This document shows positions 1-7,981 of a DNA stretch of 64,000 nucleotides, piece by piece (within the stretch, counting starts at the first letter, position 1; every line of letters starts with the position of its first letter). The DNA lies in the NCBI GenBank assembly GCA_035353055.1, contig DAOPYW010000001.1, positions 1-64,000 of the forward strand. The letters are read 5' to 3'. The stretch comes from JAAYDH01 sp035353055 (GTDB taxonomy: Bacteria > Bacillota_I > Bacilli_A > RFN20 > CAG-826). The notes below the pieces were generated by a model. The model made no database searches. It was not told where the DNA came from and saw only the letters and a list, made by a program, of their open reading frames with translations. A program made the translations under genes and the position numbers.

Positions 1-1506
1 CACAAAATAGACAAGGCGGTCATCACCGTTCCAGCCTACTTCAACGATGCGCAGCGACAAGCCACTAAGGACGCTGGCCAAATCGCCGGCTTAGATGTCG
101 TCCGCATTATCAACGAACCCACCGCCGCAGCTTTGGCTTATGGCCTCGACACGCAAAAAGCCGAGAAGATTCTCGTCTTTGACTTAGGCGGCGGAACCTT
201 CGACGTCTCGATCCTCGACATTGGTGACGGCACCTTCGAAGTCATTTCTACCGCTGGTGATAACCATCTCGGTGGCGATGACTGGGATCAGGTCATCGCT
301 GATTGGATCAAAGCTCAAATCAAGATTGAATCCGGCGTTGACATTACCGATAAAGGCTCGCTCCAAAGAATTAGAGAAGCGGCTGAAAAAGCTAAGATTG
401 AACTCTCAGCTTTGATGGAAACCGTCATCTCCTTACCTTTCATCAGCATGAAGTCCACCGGACCAGTGAACTTTGAGATCACTCTCACCAGAGCGAAATT
501 CCAAGATTTAACCAGACATCTCTTAAAGAGATGTGAAGAGCCAGTCAGACGCGCTTTAGCAGATGCTAAACTATCTTCTAAAGACCTCGATCAGATTCTC
601 TTAATCGGCGGCTCCATCCGTATGCCAGCCGTCCAAGAATTAGTCAAATCTATGACTGGAAAAGCCATCAACCTATCCGTCAACCCTGATGAAGCTGTCT
701 CCATTGGTGCAGCCTACCAAGGCGGCGTGGTCAGCGGAGATGTTAAAGATGTCGTCTTGCTCGACGTCACTCCTTTAACTCTCGGCATTGAAACATTAGG
801 CGGAGTGATGACTCCTCTCATTGAGCGCAATACGACGATTCCAACCACCAAGAGCCAGATCTTCTCGACTGCCGCGGATAACCAACCCGCTGTCGACATC
901 ATGGTCTATCAAGGTGAGCGCCCAATGGCTCATGACAATAAATTGCTCGGCCACTTCCAATTGACCGGCATCAAACCCGCTCGCCGCGGTCAACCTCGCA
1001 TTGAAGTCACATTCTCAATCGACGTTAATGGCATTGTGAAAGTCAACGCCAAAGACCTCGACACTCAAAAAGAGCAGAATATTACCATCTCTGGCAGTAG
1101 CGGCTTGAGCAAAGAGGATATCGATCGCATGGTTCGCGAAGCGAAAGAAAACTCTGAAGCGGATAACAAGCGAAAAGAAGAGACTGAGCTCAAGAATAAA
1201 GCTGAAGGCTTGATCAATGATATCGACATCGCGATGCAAGAAAAAGGCCAATCGATGGATCCCACTCAAAAAGAGCAGACTCAGAAAATGCGCGATGAAT
1301 TAAAGACCGCCTTAGACAACAATGATATCGACACTTTAAGAACTCGCATCAAAGAGTTAGAGCAGGCGGCCGCATACATGCAGCAAGCTCAAGCTGGCGG
1401 TGCCGCTGGCGCTGATGGAAAAGCCAAAGAAGAAGCTAATCCAGGCAGCTCGAGCGATGATGTCGTCGATGCTGACTTTACCAGCAAAGACGGTCACAAA
1501 GCTTAA
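1..1506 (+). CDS. dnaK: Chaperone DnaK (Hsp70), 5' end outside the window
   Basis: ATP-dependent Hsp70 chaperone acting with DnaJ and GrpE in the cytoplasm. The open frame runs from base 1 (VPAYFNDAQRQATKDAG, the Hsp70 ATPase signature), so the gene starts upstream; about 501 residues are visible and roughly 110-120 N-terminal residues are missing. Other signatures: IINEPTAAALAYG, DLGGGTFDVSIL (phosphate 2), LIGGSIRMPAVQ (third Hsp70 signature, usually VGGSTRMP), the VLLDVTPLTLGIETLGG linker into the substrate-binding domain, then an alpha-helical lid and a Gly/Ala/Asp-rich tail. An internal ATG at 133 is not the start. The gene is followed by a stem-loop and dnaJ, the normal Firmicutes order. 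An hrcA/CIRCE control element would lie outside the window. Confidence 0.98.
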   Translation, partial: HKIDKAVITVPAYFNDAQRQATKDAGQIAGLDVVRIINEPTAAALAYGLDTQKAEKILVFDLGGGTFDVSILDIGDGTFEVISTAGDNHLGGDDWDQVIADWIKAQIKIESGVDITDKGSLQRIREAAEKAKIELSALMETVISLPFISMKSTGPVNFEITLTRAKFQDLTRHLLKRCEEPVRRALADAKLSSKDLDQILLIGGSIRMPAVQELVKSMTGKAINLSVNPDEAVSIGAAYQGGVVSGDVKDVVLLDVTPLTLGIETLGGVMTPLIERNTTIPTTKSQIFSTAADNQPAVDIMVYQGERPMAHDNKLLGHFQLTGIKPARRGQPRIEVTFSIDVNGIVKVNAKDLDTQKEQNITISGSSGLSKEDIDRMVREAKENSEADNKRKEETELKNKAEGLINDIDIAMQEKGQSMDPTQKEQTQKMRDELKTALDNNDIDTLRTRIKELEQAAAYMQQAQAGGAAGADGKAKEEANPGSSSDDVVDADFTSKDGHKA

Positions 1507-1525
1507 TCGCTAATTACTAATCAAT

Positions 1526-1555
1526 TCACCAGTAGAGATAAAACTTTACTGGTGA
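1526..1555 (+). promoter_or_regulatory. Stem-loop in the dnaK-dnaJ gap
   Basis: TCACCAGTA (1526-1534) and TACTGGTGA (1547-1555) form a perfect 9-bp stem around a 12-base loop. Only three T residues follow, so it is a poor terminator. It more likely sets the dnaK:dnaJ transcript ratio by partial termination or by protecting the dnaK 3' end (inference). Confidence 0.5.
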
Positions 1556-1576
1556 TTTGCAAAAAGGAGGATGGAT

Positions 1577-2719
1577 ATGGCCGAAAAAAGAGATTGCTAT
1601 GAGATTCTTGGTCTTAAAAAAAATGCCACCAAGGACGACATAAAAAGCGCCTATCGCACATTAGCTAAAAAATACCACCCTGATAATAAAGTCAGCGGTG
1701 ATGAGAATAAATTCAAAGAAGTCCAGATGGCTTATGACATCCTTTACGATGATCAAAAACGCGCGACTTACGACCAATTTGGGCACGCCGCTTTCGAGCA
1801 GCCGGGTGGCGGAGGCAATCCTGGAGGAGCTAATCCTTTCGCTGGTGGCTTCGGCGCTGGCGGTGAAGGATTTGACTTCGGCGATATCTTCAATTCATTC
1901 TTTGGCGGAGGTGGCTCGCGCCGCCAAGCTAACCCAGCCGGTCCCAAAAGAGGCAATGATGTGGTGATGCGCGTCAAAGTCGATTTCATGGATGCCATTC
2001 TCGGACGCGACATTGATATATCGATAAATGTCGATGAAAAATGCGCGAGTTGTGGCGGTACTGGAGCCAAGACTCCTCATGACATAAAAACTTGTCCTAC
2101 TTGCAATGGGCGCGGATATGTTCGGATGCAAAGAAGAAGCTTGTTTGGAGTGATGGAGAGCGAGGAAGTCTGCCCGAACTGCGAAGGATCAGGTAAAATC
2201 ATCACCGATAAGTGTCCCAGCTGCGGTGGCAAAGGCTATATTCGCAAGAAAAAGGATGTTACTGTTCATATTTTAGCCGGCATTAACGAAGGCCAGCAGA
2301 TTCGAGTGACTGGTCTCGGTGAGCGCGGAACAAATGGTGGTGATAATGGCGATTTATATGTCGAAATTCTCATCAAGCCCCATTCCGATTTCAAAAGGGA
2401 TGGCAATGATATCCACTTGGAAGTGCCAATTGATTTTGTTGATGCGGCCTTAGGAACAAACATCGATGTCCCCACCGTCTACGGCGATGTGACACTGAAT
2501 ATTCCCGCCGGCACACAGCCAGGTCAAACTCTTCGCATGAAGGGTCAAGGCATCAAGGATTTAAGAACTGGCAAGCCAGGCAACCAATACGTGCATCTGA
2601 CAGTCAAAGTTCCGACTTCCCTTACTAAAGAGCAGAAGAATATCCTCGAATCGTTCCGTAGCGCATCTAATCCCAAGGATTCACTCTTCACGAAATTCAA
2701 AAAATCATTCAAAAACTAA
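1577..2719 (+). CDS. dnaJ: Chaperone DnaJ (Hsp40)
   Basis: Co-chaperone that stimulates DnaK ATPase and delivers clients. 380 residues, normal for full-length DnaJ. Order: J domain (about 4-70) with the HPD motif in KKYHPDNK; Gly/Phe-rich linker (about 75-120, mostly GGG runs); four CxxCxGxG zinc repeats (CASCGGTG, CPTCNGRG, CPNCEGSG, CPSCGGKG); C-terminal substrate-binding domains. The start is the ATG at 1577 rather than the upstream in-frame ATG at 1571, because AAGGAGG ends at 1570: the spacing to 1577 is normal, while 1571 would touch the Shine-Dalgarno. A terminator follows, so dnaK-dnaJ end their transcript here. Confidence 0.97.
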   Translation: MAEKRDCYEILGLKKNATKDDIKSAYRTLAKKYHPDNKVSGDENKFKEVQMAYDILYDDQKRATYDQFGHAAFEQPGGGGNPGGANPFAGGFGAGGEGFDFGDIFNSFFGGGGSRRQANPAGPKRGNDVVMRVKVDFMDAILGRDIDISINVDEKCASCGGTGAKTPHDIKTCPTCNGRGYVRMQRRSLFGVMESEEVCPNCEGSGKIITDKCPSCGGKGYIRKKKDVTVHILAGINEGQQIRVTGLGERGTNGGDNGDLYVEILIKPHSDFKRDGNDIHLEVPIDFVDAALGTNIDVPTVYGDVTLNIPAGTQPGQTLRMKGQGIKDLRTGKPGNQYVHLTVKVPTSLTKEQKNILESFRSASNPKDSLFTKFKKSFKN

Positions 2720-2742
2720 AGACTCGCTAGAGTCTTTTTTTA
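2720..2742 (+). terminator. Rho-independent terminator of dnaK-dnaJ
   Basis: AGACTC-GCTA-GAGTCT hairpin directly after the dnaJ stop codon, followed by a run of seven T. Confidence 0.85.
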
Positions 2743-2776
2743 TTTCACTTATCACTTTTAAAACAAATTGATCTTG

Positions 2777-2800
2777 ACCTCCTCTTATTAAGCAGGAGGT
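2777..2800 (+). promoter_or_regulatory. Shine-Dalgarno-sequestering hairpin before the C39 peptidase gene
   Basis: ACCTCCT (2777-2783) pairs perfectly with AGGAGGT (2794-2800) across a 10-base loop; TTT and the ATG at 2804 follow. The whole Shine-Dalgarno is inside the stem, so translation should be low unless the stem is opened. The same layout precedes the small peptide gene at 57793 on the minus strand; no other gene in the window has it. It could alternatively be a weak terminator. Confidence 0.6.
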
Positions 2801-2803
2801 TTT

Positions 2804-4006
2804 ATGTACTACATTCCCCAAATTGGCCAATATGACTGTGGCTTCGCTTGTTTAAAAATGATGCTAGCCCATGTTCACCATGACAAGAATTATCTCTATT
2901 TGCCCTTTCGCGAGAGAAATCAACCCTTCTCATATCAGCAGCTCAGCAATATCGCTAGTCAGCATCATCTCGAGCTGATTGGTTTTAAGGTGGAGAGCGA
3001 AAATGAGATTCTAAACAACCGCGAATTTCCGCTTCTAGTCAGCTTAAATTATGAGGGTAATAATAAACACGCGGCATTAGTCTCCGAAATAAAAGGAAAA
3101 ACAGCGAAGATCATCGATCCTGAAAAAGGAATATATCATATGAGACTCAATAAGTTTTTTACCCTTTGGGATAAGAGCGGCTTGTTGATTAAAAGCTTTG
3201 AGAGAACTCCTTGCTCTTTTATCTATCAAAATCAGCTAAAAAGGAAAGATTACGTTTTGCCATTTATCTGCCAGATTATGACCGCTGTTTGCGGCATTTT
3301 AGCCGTCTATTTCATCACTAGCAACGTCCCGCCTTTTATTCCCATCATTTTGCTAGTTGCTTTTATATTTTTTGAGATACTATTGCGTAGCAATTTATTC
3401 CAAACAATGCGAAAAGTCGATGATGAAGTGGTGGAAAGCGCCGTCGTCAAATCGAAAGAATATAGCGCGTTTCATCAGAGATTAGAGAAGTATAAATTAA
3501 CAGCGATAGCCACACCTCTAAAGTTCCTATATGCTTTCCTTGTTAGCGCTTTCTTAATCTTTGTCGTCATCATCAATGATCCTCGGAATATCTTCTTGAT
3601 TTTCGCTCCAGCGATTTTAGCTTTCGCTGATGCTTTTTATGTTCTTCCCAACCTGAAAAAGAGAGAAGAAAGCATATTAATCAATGAGAGAGTTCTAGTT
3701 TTGTCAAAGGATATTGAAAGCTTCCGGCAAAGAGAAAAGACCATACACGAAAAGGCCTACCGATTTGGAAGATTGACCTTGATAAAAAAATACTCGTTCA
3801 TTTTTTTAATGCTGCTCGCGACTTGTGGAGTAATGATTATCAATCAATTCTTTTCCATTCCCTACGTGGTTTTTTACCTCTGCATTGAGTTCGCTCTATA
3901 TACCGAGCTGAAATCTCTCTTCTCTTTTCCCGAGGAGAAAAAGGAGTATTTGCGGGCTCAAGTATCGCTTGTCAACATCGTTCATCAAAATGATGAAATA
4001 ATCTAG
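2804..4006 (+). CDS. C39-family cysteine peptidase fused to a six-helix membrane domain, no ATPase domain
   Basis: 400 residues. Residues 1-135 look like a C39 peptidase, the family that removes double-glycine leaders: oxyanion Gln6, catalytic Cys12 in QYDCGFACLKMML, His89 in NNKHAALV and Asp105 in IIDPEKG. Residues about 150-370 hold six hydrophobic segments (near 152-172, 178-195, 240-260, 264-283, 330-350, 352-370), resembling the membrane half of a peptidase-containing ABC exporter. There is no Walker A, signature or Walker B; the protein stops and ybeY begins 38 bases later, so the nucleotide-binding domain is truly absent, not frameshifted. It has its own hairpin leader with AGGAGG. It may mature a membrane-tethered or small peptide, with an ATPase in trans or no export (inference). 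The best candidate substrate here is the 60-residue peptide at 57611-57793. I am sure of the fold assignment, not of the role. Confidence 0.85.
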   Translation: MYYIPQIGQYDCGFACLKMMLAHVHHDKNYLYLPFRERNQPFSYQQLSNIASQHHLELIGFKVESENEILNNREFPLLVSLNYEGNNKHAALVSEIKGKTAKIIDPEKGIYHMRLNKFFTLWDKSGLLIKSFERTPCSFIYQNQLKRKDYVLPFICQIMTAVCGILAVYFITSNVPPFIPIILLVAFIFFEILLRSNLFQTMRKVDDEVVESAVVKSKEYSAFHQRLEKYKLTAIATPLKFLYAFLVSAFLIFVVIINDPRNIFLIFAPAILAFADAFYVLPNLKKREESILINERVLVLSKDIESFRQREKTIHEKAYRFGRLTLIKKYSFIFLMLLATCGVMIINQFFSIPYVVFYLCIEFALYTELKSLFSFPEEKKEYLRAQVSLVNIVHQNDEII

Positions 4007-4023
4007 CAACTTTTATTGGCTCG

Positions 4024-4037
4024 TGCTATCATATATT
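4024..4037 (+). promoter_or_regulatory. Promoter -10 region for ybeY, nearly leaderless
   Basis: TG-C-TATCAT (extended -10, 4024-4032) overlaps a second -10, TATATT (4032-4037). The predicted +1 is about 4039 or 4044, leaving 1-6 bases before the ATG at 4045, and no Shine-Dalgarno is visible. No good -35 box is seen. Confidence 0.45.
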
Positions 4038-4044
4038 CCCAAAA

Positions 4045-4497
4045 ATGGAACTAGATTTTCAGACTGCATTTTCCGAATTCTCTTCGTTTGAAGAGGAATA
4101 TAACCGCTTATTAGAGATTGCTCTCAACCATCTCGGCATCCGCGGCGATGTTATCGTCAGCGTCAGCTTGGTGGATAACGACTTCATTCACCAGCTCAAT
4201 CGCGATTACCGCCACATTGATCGGCCGACCGATGTCATCTCATTCGCCTTTCTCGACGGAGAAAAAAATGCCCTTGAGACGCTAAAAAATAGCGCCCTTC
4301 CAACTTGCTTAGGAGATATCTACATCTCGGTAGAAAAAGCCCGCCAGCAAGCAGAGGACTATGGTCACCCAATAAAACGGGAATTGCAGTTTCTCTTCGT
4401 TCATGGATTGCTGCACTTATTAGGCTATGACCACATGAATGAAGCAGACGAGAAAATAATGTTTGAATTACAAGATGAAATACTTAAAAAGGAGTAA
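4045..4497 (+). CDS. ybeY: Endoribonuclease YbeY (16S rRNA 3'-end maturation)
   Basis: Single-strand-specific metal-dependent endoribonuclease of rRNA maturation and ribosome quality control. 150 residues, typical length. The zinc-binding signature HGLLHLLGYDH (H-x3-H-x5-H) is near the C terminus, preceded by the conserved RPTDVISFAF and GDIYIS strands. The N terminus has a short Phe/Glu-rich extension. First gene of a tight ybeY-cdd-era-recO run, the Bacillales order minus dgkA. The ATG has no Shine-Dalgarno and lies a few bases from a -10 element, so the mRNA may be leaderless. Confidence 0.95.
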   Translation: MELDFQTAFSEFSSFEEEYNRLLEIALNHLGIRGDVIVSVSLVDNDFIHQLNRDYRHIDRPTDVISFAFLDGEKNALETLKNSALPTCLGDIYISVEKARQQAEDYGHPIKRELQFLFVHGLLHLLGYDHMNEADEKIMFELQDEILKKE

Positions 4498-4501
4498 TAC
4501 G

Positions 4502-4903
4502 ATGAAAAAAGAACAACTAATTGAGAGAGCAAAAGAAGCGAGGAAGCTATCCTACTCCCCCTATTCAAAATTTGCTGTCGGAGCTGCACTAGAGTGCAAA
4601 GATGGAAGCGTTTTTGTGGGAGCGAATATTGAAAATTCTGCCTACCCTTTATGCATGTGTGCAGAAAGAAACGCTCTCTACAATGCCTTTATGCATGGCT
4701 ATAAAAAGGAAGATTTTGTGGCTTTTGCGGTCTGCGCCAACACTGATGATCCCACCTCACCTTGCGGAGCATGCCGCCAAGTGATCAGCGAGTTATATCC
4801 CAAGGACGCGCCAATTTATATGGCAAATCTAAAAGGCCAAATCAAAGAGACTAATGCAGTGGAATTATTGCCATTTGCTTTTTCCCCAGAAGATCTCAAA
4901 TGA
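4502..4903 (+). CDS. cdd: Cytidine deaminase
   Basis: Deaminates cytidine and deoxycytidine to uridine and deoxyuridine in pyrimidine salvage. 133 residues, the homotetrameric short form. Active-site signature: CAERNAL (catalytic Glu, zinc Cys) and PCGACRQV (two zinc Cys); the substrate-binding GANIENSAYP is also present. The start is the ATG at 4502 behind AAGGAG, four bases after the ybeY stop; a longer in-frame opening from 4463 lies inside ybeY and is rejected. The stop codon overlaps the era start as ATGA, implying translational coupling. Confidence 0.97.
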   Translation: MKKEQLIERAKEARKLSYSPYSKFAVGAALECKDGSVFVGANIENSAYPLCMCAERNALYNAFMHGYKKEDFVAFAVCANTDDPTSPCGACRQVISELYPKDAPIYMANLKGQIKETNAVELLPFAFSPEDLK

Positions 4904-5787
4904 TGAAAGTTGGTTTTGTTTCTATCCTCGGGCGACCAAATGTTGGCAAATCGACCATTCTCAATGGCATTTTAAATCAAAAAATTTCGATTGTGACCGA
5001 TAAATCACAGACGACTCGAAATAATATTCGCGGCATATTAAACCGAGATGATGCCCAGATTATTTTCGTCGACACTCCCGGAATTCATAAGCCCCACGAA
5101 GTCTTAGGCAAACGCATGAATAACATGGCATACAGCACCGCCCATGATGTCGATATCAATCTATTAATCGTTGATGCTTCTGTTTCTTTTGGCCCGGGCG
5201 ATCAATATCTTATTGAGCACCTAGATATCCATAATTCGCCTTTGATTATCGTTTTTAACAAGATCGACAAAGCTCGCCTGCCACATGTCAATAGCCTCAA
5301 AGAAAAATATCTCGCTCATTTCCCTAACGCCATCATCGTCGAGACAGTAGCAACAGAAAAATTCAACCTTGATGATCTGCTTAATAAAATCATCTCGCTT
5401 TTGCCTGAGGGAGAACCTTTTTATCCCACGGATGTCAAAACCGATAAAGATGAAATATTCCAAATCAAAGAAATTATTCGCGAGAAAGTTTTGCGGATGC
5501 TAAAAGAGGAAGTACCTCACTCCATTGCAGTTTATATGGAGAGCATTGAATGGGACAAAAACCCCATGCCAATTAAGGCGAATATCATCGTCGAAAAAGA
5601 AAGTCAAAAAGGCATCGTAATCGGCGCGGATGGCAAGAGAATAAAAGTCATAGGAACCCGAGCTCGCCAAGATATCGAATCACTATTAAAAAAACATGTC
5701 TATCTCGAGCTATTAGTCAAGGTTGAAAAAGATTGGCGAAACGAAGAAAAAGCCTTGGAAATGTTTGGTTACAAGCTGGAGAAATAG
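4900..5787 (+). CDS. era: GTPase Era, 30S assembly factor
   Basis: Ras-like GTPase with a KH domain that binds the 16S rRNA 3' end and checks 30S maturation. 295 residues, normal. G1 GRPNVGKST, G2 region TTRNNIRG, G3 DTPGIHKP, G4 NKID; the C-terminal KH segment contains VIGADGKRIKVIGTRAR (GxxG loop). Two start codons are possible: ATG 4900, overlapping the cdd stop, and ATG 4903; the protein differs by one Met. It is followed after one base by recO. Confidence 0.98.
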   Translation: MMKVGFVSILGRPNVGKSTILNGILNQKISIVTDKSQTTRNNIRGILNRDDAQIIFVDTPGIHKPHEVLGKRMNNMAYSTAHDVDINLLIVDASVSFGPGDQYLIEHLDIHNSPLIIVFNKIDKARLPHVNSLKEKYLAHFPNAIIVETVATEKFNLDDLLNKIISLLPEGEPFYPTDVKTDKDEIFQIKEIIREKVLRMLKEEVPHSIAVYMESIEWDKNPMPIKANIIVEKESQKGIVIGADGKRIKVIGTRARQDIESLLKKHVYLELLVKVEKDWRNEEKALEMFGYKLEK

Positions 5788-5788
5788 C

Positions 5789-6499
5789 ATGAGAGTAATT
5801 GTGATTTCCGTTACTACATACAAAGAAAAAGATGGGATTGTCAATGCAATTAGTAGTGACGATACCATTACTTTTTTAGTGAGAGGCTTGTTTAGCCCCA
5901 ACAGCAAAAATGCTGCTTTAAATACTAGTCTTGTCGTCGCTGATATCGAGCTGCAAGAAGGAAACTTTAAATATCCAGTTTTGAAATCGAGCACGATTGT
6001 TTCTTCTCCCATGAAACTCACAAATGATTATTACTACCTCGGAGCTTTAATGGTCATCAATGAAGCGAGCAAATGCTTGCTGCAAGATGAAGAAAAGGTC
6101 TTGATTTATAACGATCTTATCGAAGTGACCGAGACGCTGAAAAAAAGAGCTGACCCATGGATGCCTATGCTCGTTTTTCTCGCCAAAATATTCAAGATTT
6201 CTGGATATGAGTTTGAAGTTAACAAATGCGTTTTTTGTGGCAGCAAAAAGGACATACGCGCCTTTTCCTTTGCGGATGGTGGCTTCATCTGCTCATCTTG
6301 TCTCAATCAGGGTACTGAAAGAGATTTCTCCAAAGAGCAGATGCTCCTGTTGAGGACAATATTCACCGCTGAAAAGAGCGATGTTGAGTCTCCATATTTT
6401 AGTAAAGAAAACGCGTTCTTTGTTTTTAATAAATTTGTCATTTTTATCGCTGATTCCTATGGTTTTTCGCTTAAAACTGCTGCTCTTATGAGCAAATAG
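5789..6499 (+). CDS. recO: DNA repair protein RecO
   Basis: Recombination mediator that with RecR loads RecA on SSB-coated DNA (RecFOR pathway). 236 residues, normal. N-terminal OB fold, then a helical domain with the zinc site CVFCGS...ICSSC at about 154-179. The ATG at 5789 is one base after the era stop; a longer frame from 5723 overlaps era by 65 bases and is rejected. Last gene of the ybeY-cdd-era-recO unit; no clear terminator follows before the glyS promoter. Confidence 0.93.
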   Translation: MRVIVISVTTYKEKDGIVNAISSDDTITFLVRGLFSPNSKNAALNTSLVVADIELQEGNFKYPVLKSSTIVSSPMKLTNDYYYLGALMVINEASKCLLQDEEKVLIYNDLIEVTETLKKRADPWMPMLVFLAKIFKISGYEFEVNKCVFCGSKKDIRAFSFADGGFICSSCLNQGTERDFSKEQMLLLRTIFTAEKSDVESPYFSKENAFFVFNKFVIFIADSYGFSLKTAALMSK

Positions 6500-6531
6500 T
6501 GATCCATTCTTTTTAATACACTCATAATAGG

Positions 6532-6561
6532 TTGACAATTCTTCGCACGTGCTCGTATATT
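6532..6561 (+). promoter_or_regulatory. Promoter of the glyS-dnaG-rpoD operon
   Basis: TTGACA (6532-6537), 18-bp spacer, TATATT (6556-6561), a strong sigma-A-type promoter. The predicted start is near 6568, giving a leader of about 28 bases that ends in a normal GGAGG Shine-Dalgarno. Confidence 0.8.
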
Positions 6562-6595
6562 ATATAAGCACGCATCTTCACGGAGGAGATTAAAT

Positions 6596-7969
6596 ATGAG
6601 TAAATATGATTTTGACAAAGTCACTAACCACTTTATCGTTTCTGGTTTCTTATACCAAGGTTCAGAAATCTATGGTGGTTTGTCTAATACCTGGGATTAT
6701 GGCCCATTAGGTTCTGAAGTAAAAAGAAACATTGAAAAGATGTGGTGGAAGAAATTCGTTCAAGAATCACCCACCAATGTCGGAATTGATGCTGCCATTT
6801 TAATGAATCCAAAAGTTTGGGAAGCCACTGGACACGTTTCCACTTTTAATGACCCTCTTCTCGATTGCAAAGATTGCAAGATGAGATTCCGTGCTGATCA
6901 ATTAATCGAAGGTCAATTCCCCGATGCTGATGTGGCGGGAATGAACGATGCACAACTGATGAATTTTATTCGCGACAATCATGTAAAATGTCCAAATTGC
7001 GGCGGGACCAATTTCACTGATATTCGCAAGTTTAATATGATGTTCAAAACGCATATTGGCGTGACTGAAGACACCAAATCGGTCGTCTATCTGCGCCCCG
7101 AAACCGCTCAGGGCGTTTTCGTGAACTTCAAAAACATTCTAAGAACTACCAGAAGAAAATTGCCTCTTGGCATCTGCAATGTCGGCAAAGCTTTCCGCAA
7201 TGAAATCACTCCTGGGCAAATGACCTTTAGAATGCGCGAATTCACTCAGATGGAAATGGAATTCTTCTGCAAGCCAGGAGAAGACTTAAAGTGGTTTGAT
7301 TATTGGAAAAAGCACTGCCTTGATTTCATCAATGATTTAGGCATTAAGAAAGATGACTTGCGCTTCCGCGATCACGAACCAGCCGAATTAGCTTTCTATT
7401 CAAAGGCAACAACCGATATTGAATATCGCTTTCCTTTTGGATGGGGCGAGGTTTGGGGCATCGCTGATCGCACCGACTATGACTTAAAGAGACATATGGA
7501 ATACAGCGGCGAGGCTTTGGATTACTTTGATTCAGAAACCAACGAAAAATACGTTCCTTTTTGCATCGAGCCATCCGTCGGTCTTGATCGCTTGATTTTA
7601 ATGACTCTTTGCAACGCTTATGACGAAGAAACAATCGGAGAAAACGATTCCCGCATTGTCATGCACTTAGCCCCGAGCGTAGCGCCTTACAAAGTCGCGG
7701 TTTTACCGCTCAGCAAAAAGCTCGAAGAAAAAGCTCAAGAAGTCGAGAAGATTTTATCCACTTATATGAGCACCATATACGACGATACTGGAAGTATCGG
7801 AAAACGCTATCGCCGCCAAGATGCAATTGGCACACCTTATTGTGTGACAATTGATTTCAATACTCTCGAAGATAGTTCTGTCACTATTCGCGATCGCGAC
7901 ACTATGCAGCAAATCCGCTTGCAAATTAAAGACTTAGAGAAATATTTATCGGTAAAAATTTTCTATTAA
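6596..7969 (+). CDS. glyS: Glycine-tRNA ligase, single-chain class II type
   Basis: Charges tRNA-Gly; class II homodimeric (eukaryote-like, GlyQS) enzyme, 457 residues. N-terminal motif 1 region with WDYGPLGSEVKRNIEKMWW; zinc-type insert CKDC...CPNCGG (about 90-150); motif 2 with VCNVGKAFRNEITP-like LGICNVGKAFRNEI and FRMREFTQMEMEFF; motif 3 with EPSVGLDRL; C-terminal anticodon-binding domain. It is not the alpha2beta2 GlyQ/GlyS type. ATG 6596 follows GGAGGAG. No T-box is upstream, unlike valS in this window. It opens the glyS-dnaG-rpoD macromolecular-synthesis cluster. Confidence 0.98.
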   Translation: MSKYDFDKVTNHFIVSGFLYQGSEIYGGLSNTWDYGPLGSEVKRNIEKMWWKKFVQESPTNVGIDAAILMNPKVWEATGHVSTFNDPLLDCKDCKMRFRADQLIEGQFPDADVAGMNDAQLMNFIRDNHVKCPNCGGTNFTDIRKFNMMFKTHIGVTEDTKSVVYLRPETAQGVFVNFKNILRTTRRKLPLGICNVGKAFRNEITPGQMTFRMREFTQMEMEFFCKPGEDLKWFDYWKKHCLDFINDLGIKKDDLRFRDHEPAELAFYSKATTDIEYRFPFGWGEVWGIADRTDYDLKRHMEYSGEALDYFDSETNEKYVPFCIEPSVGLDRLILMTLCNAYDEETIGENDSRIVMHLAPSVAPYKVAVLPLSKKLEEKAQEVEKILSTYMSTIYDDTGSIGKRYRRQDAIGTPYCVTIDFNTLEDSSVTIRDRDTMQQIRLQIKDLEKYLSVKIFY

Positions 7970-7981
7970 TTTGAGGTGAAC

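Noticed and set aside
1768..2070. Pro-rich minus-strand ORF opposite dnaJ
   Set aside because: Antisense of the Gly-rich linker of DnaJ.
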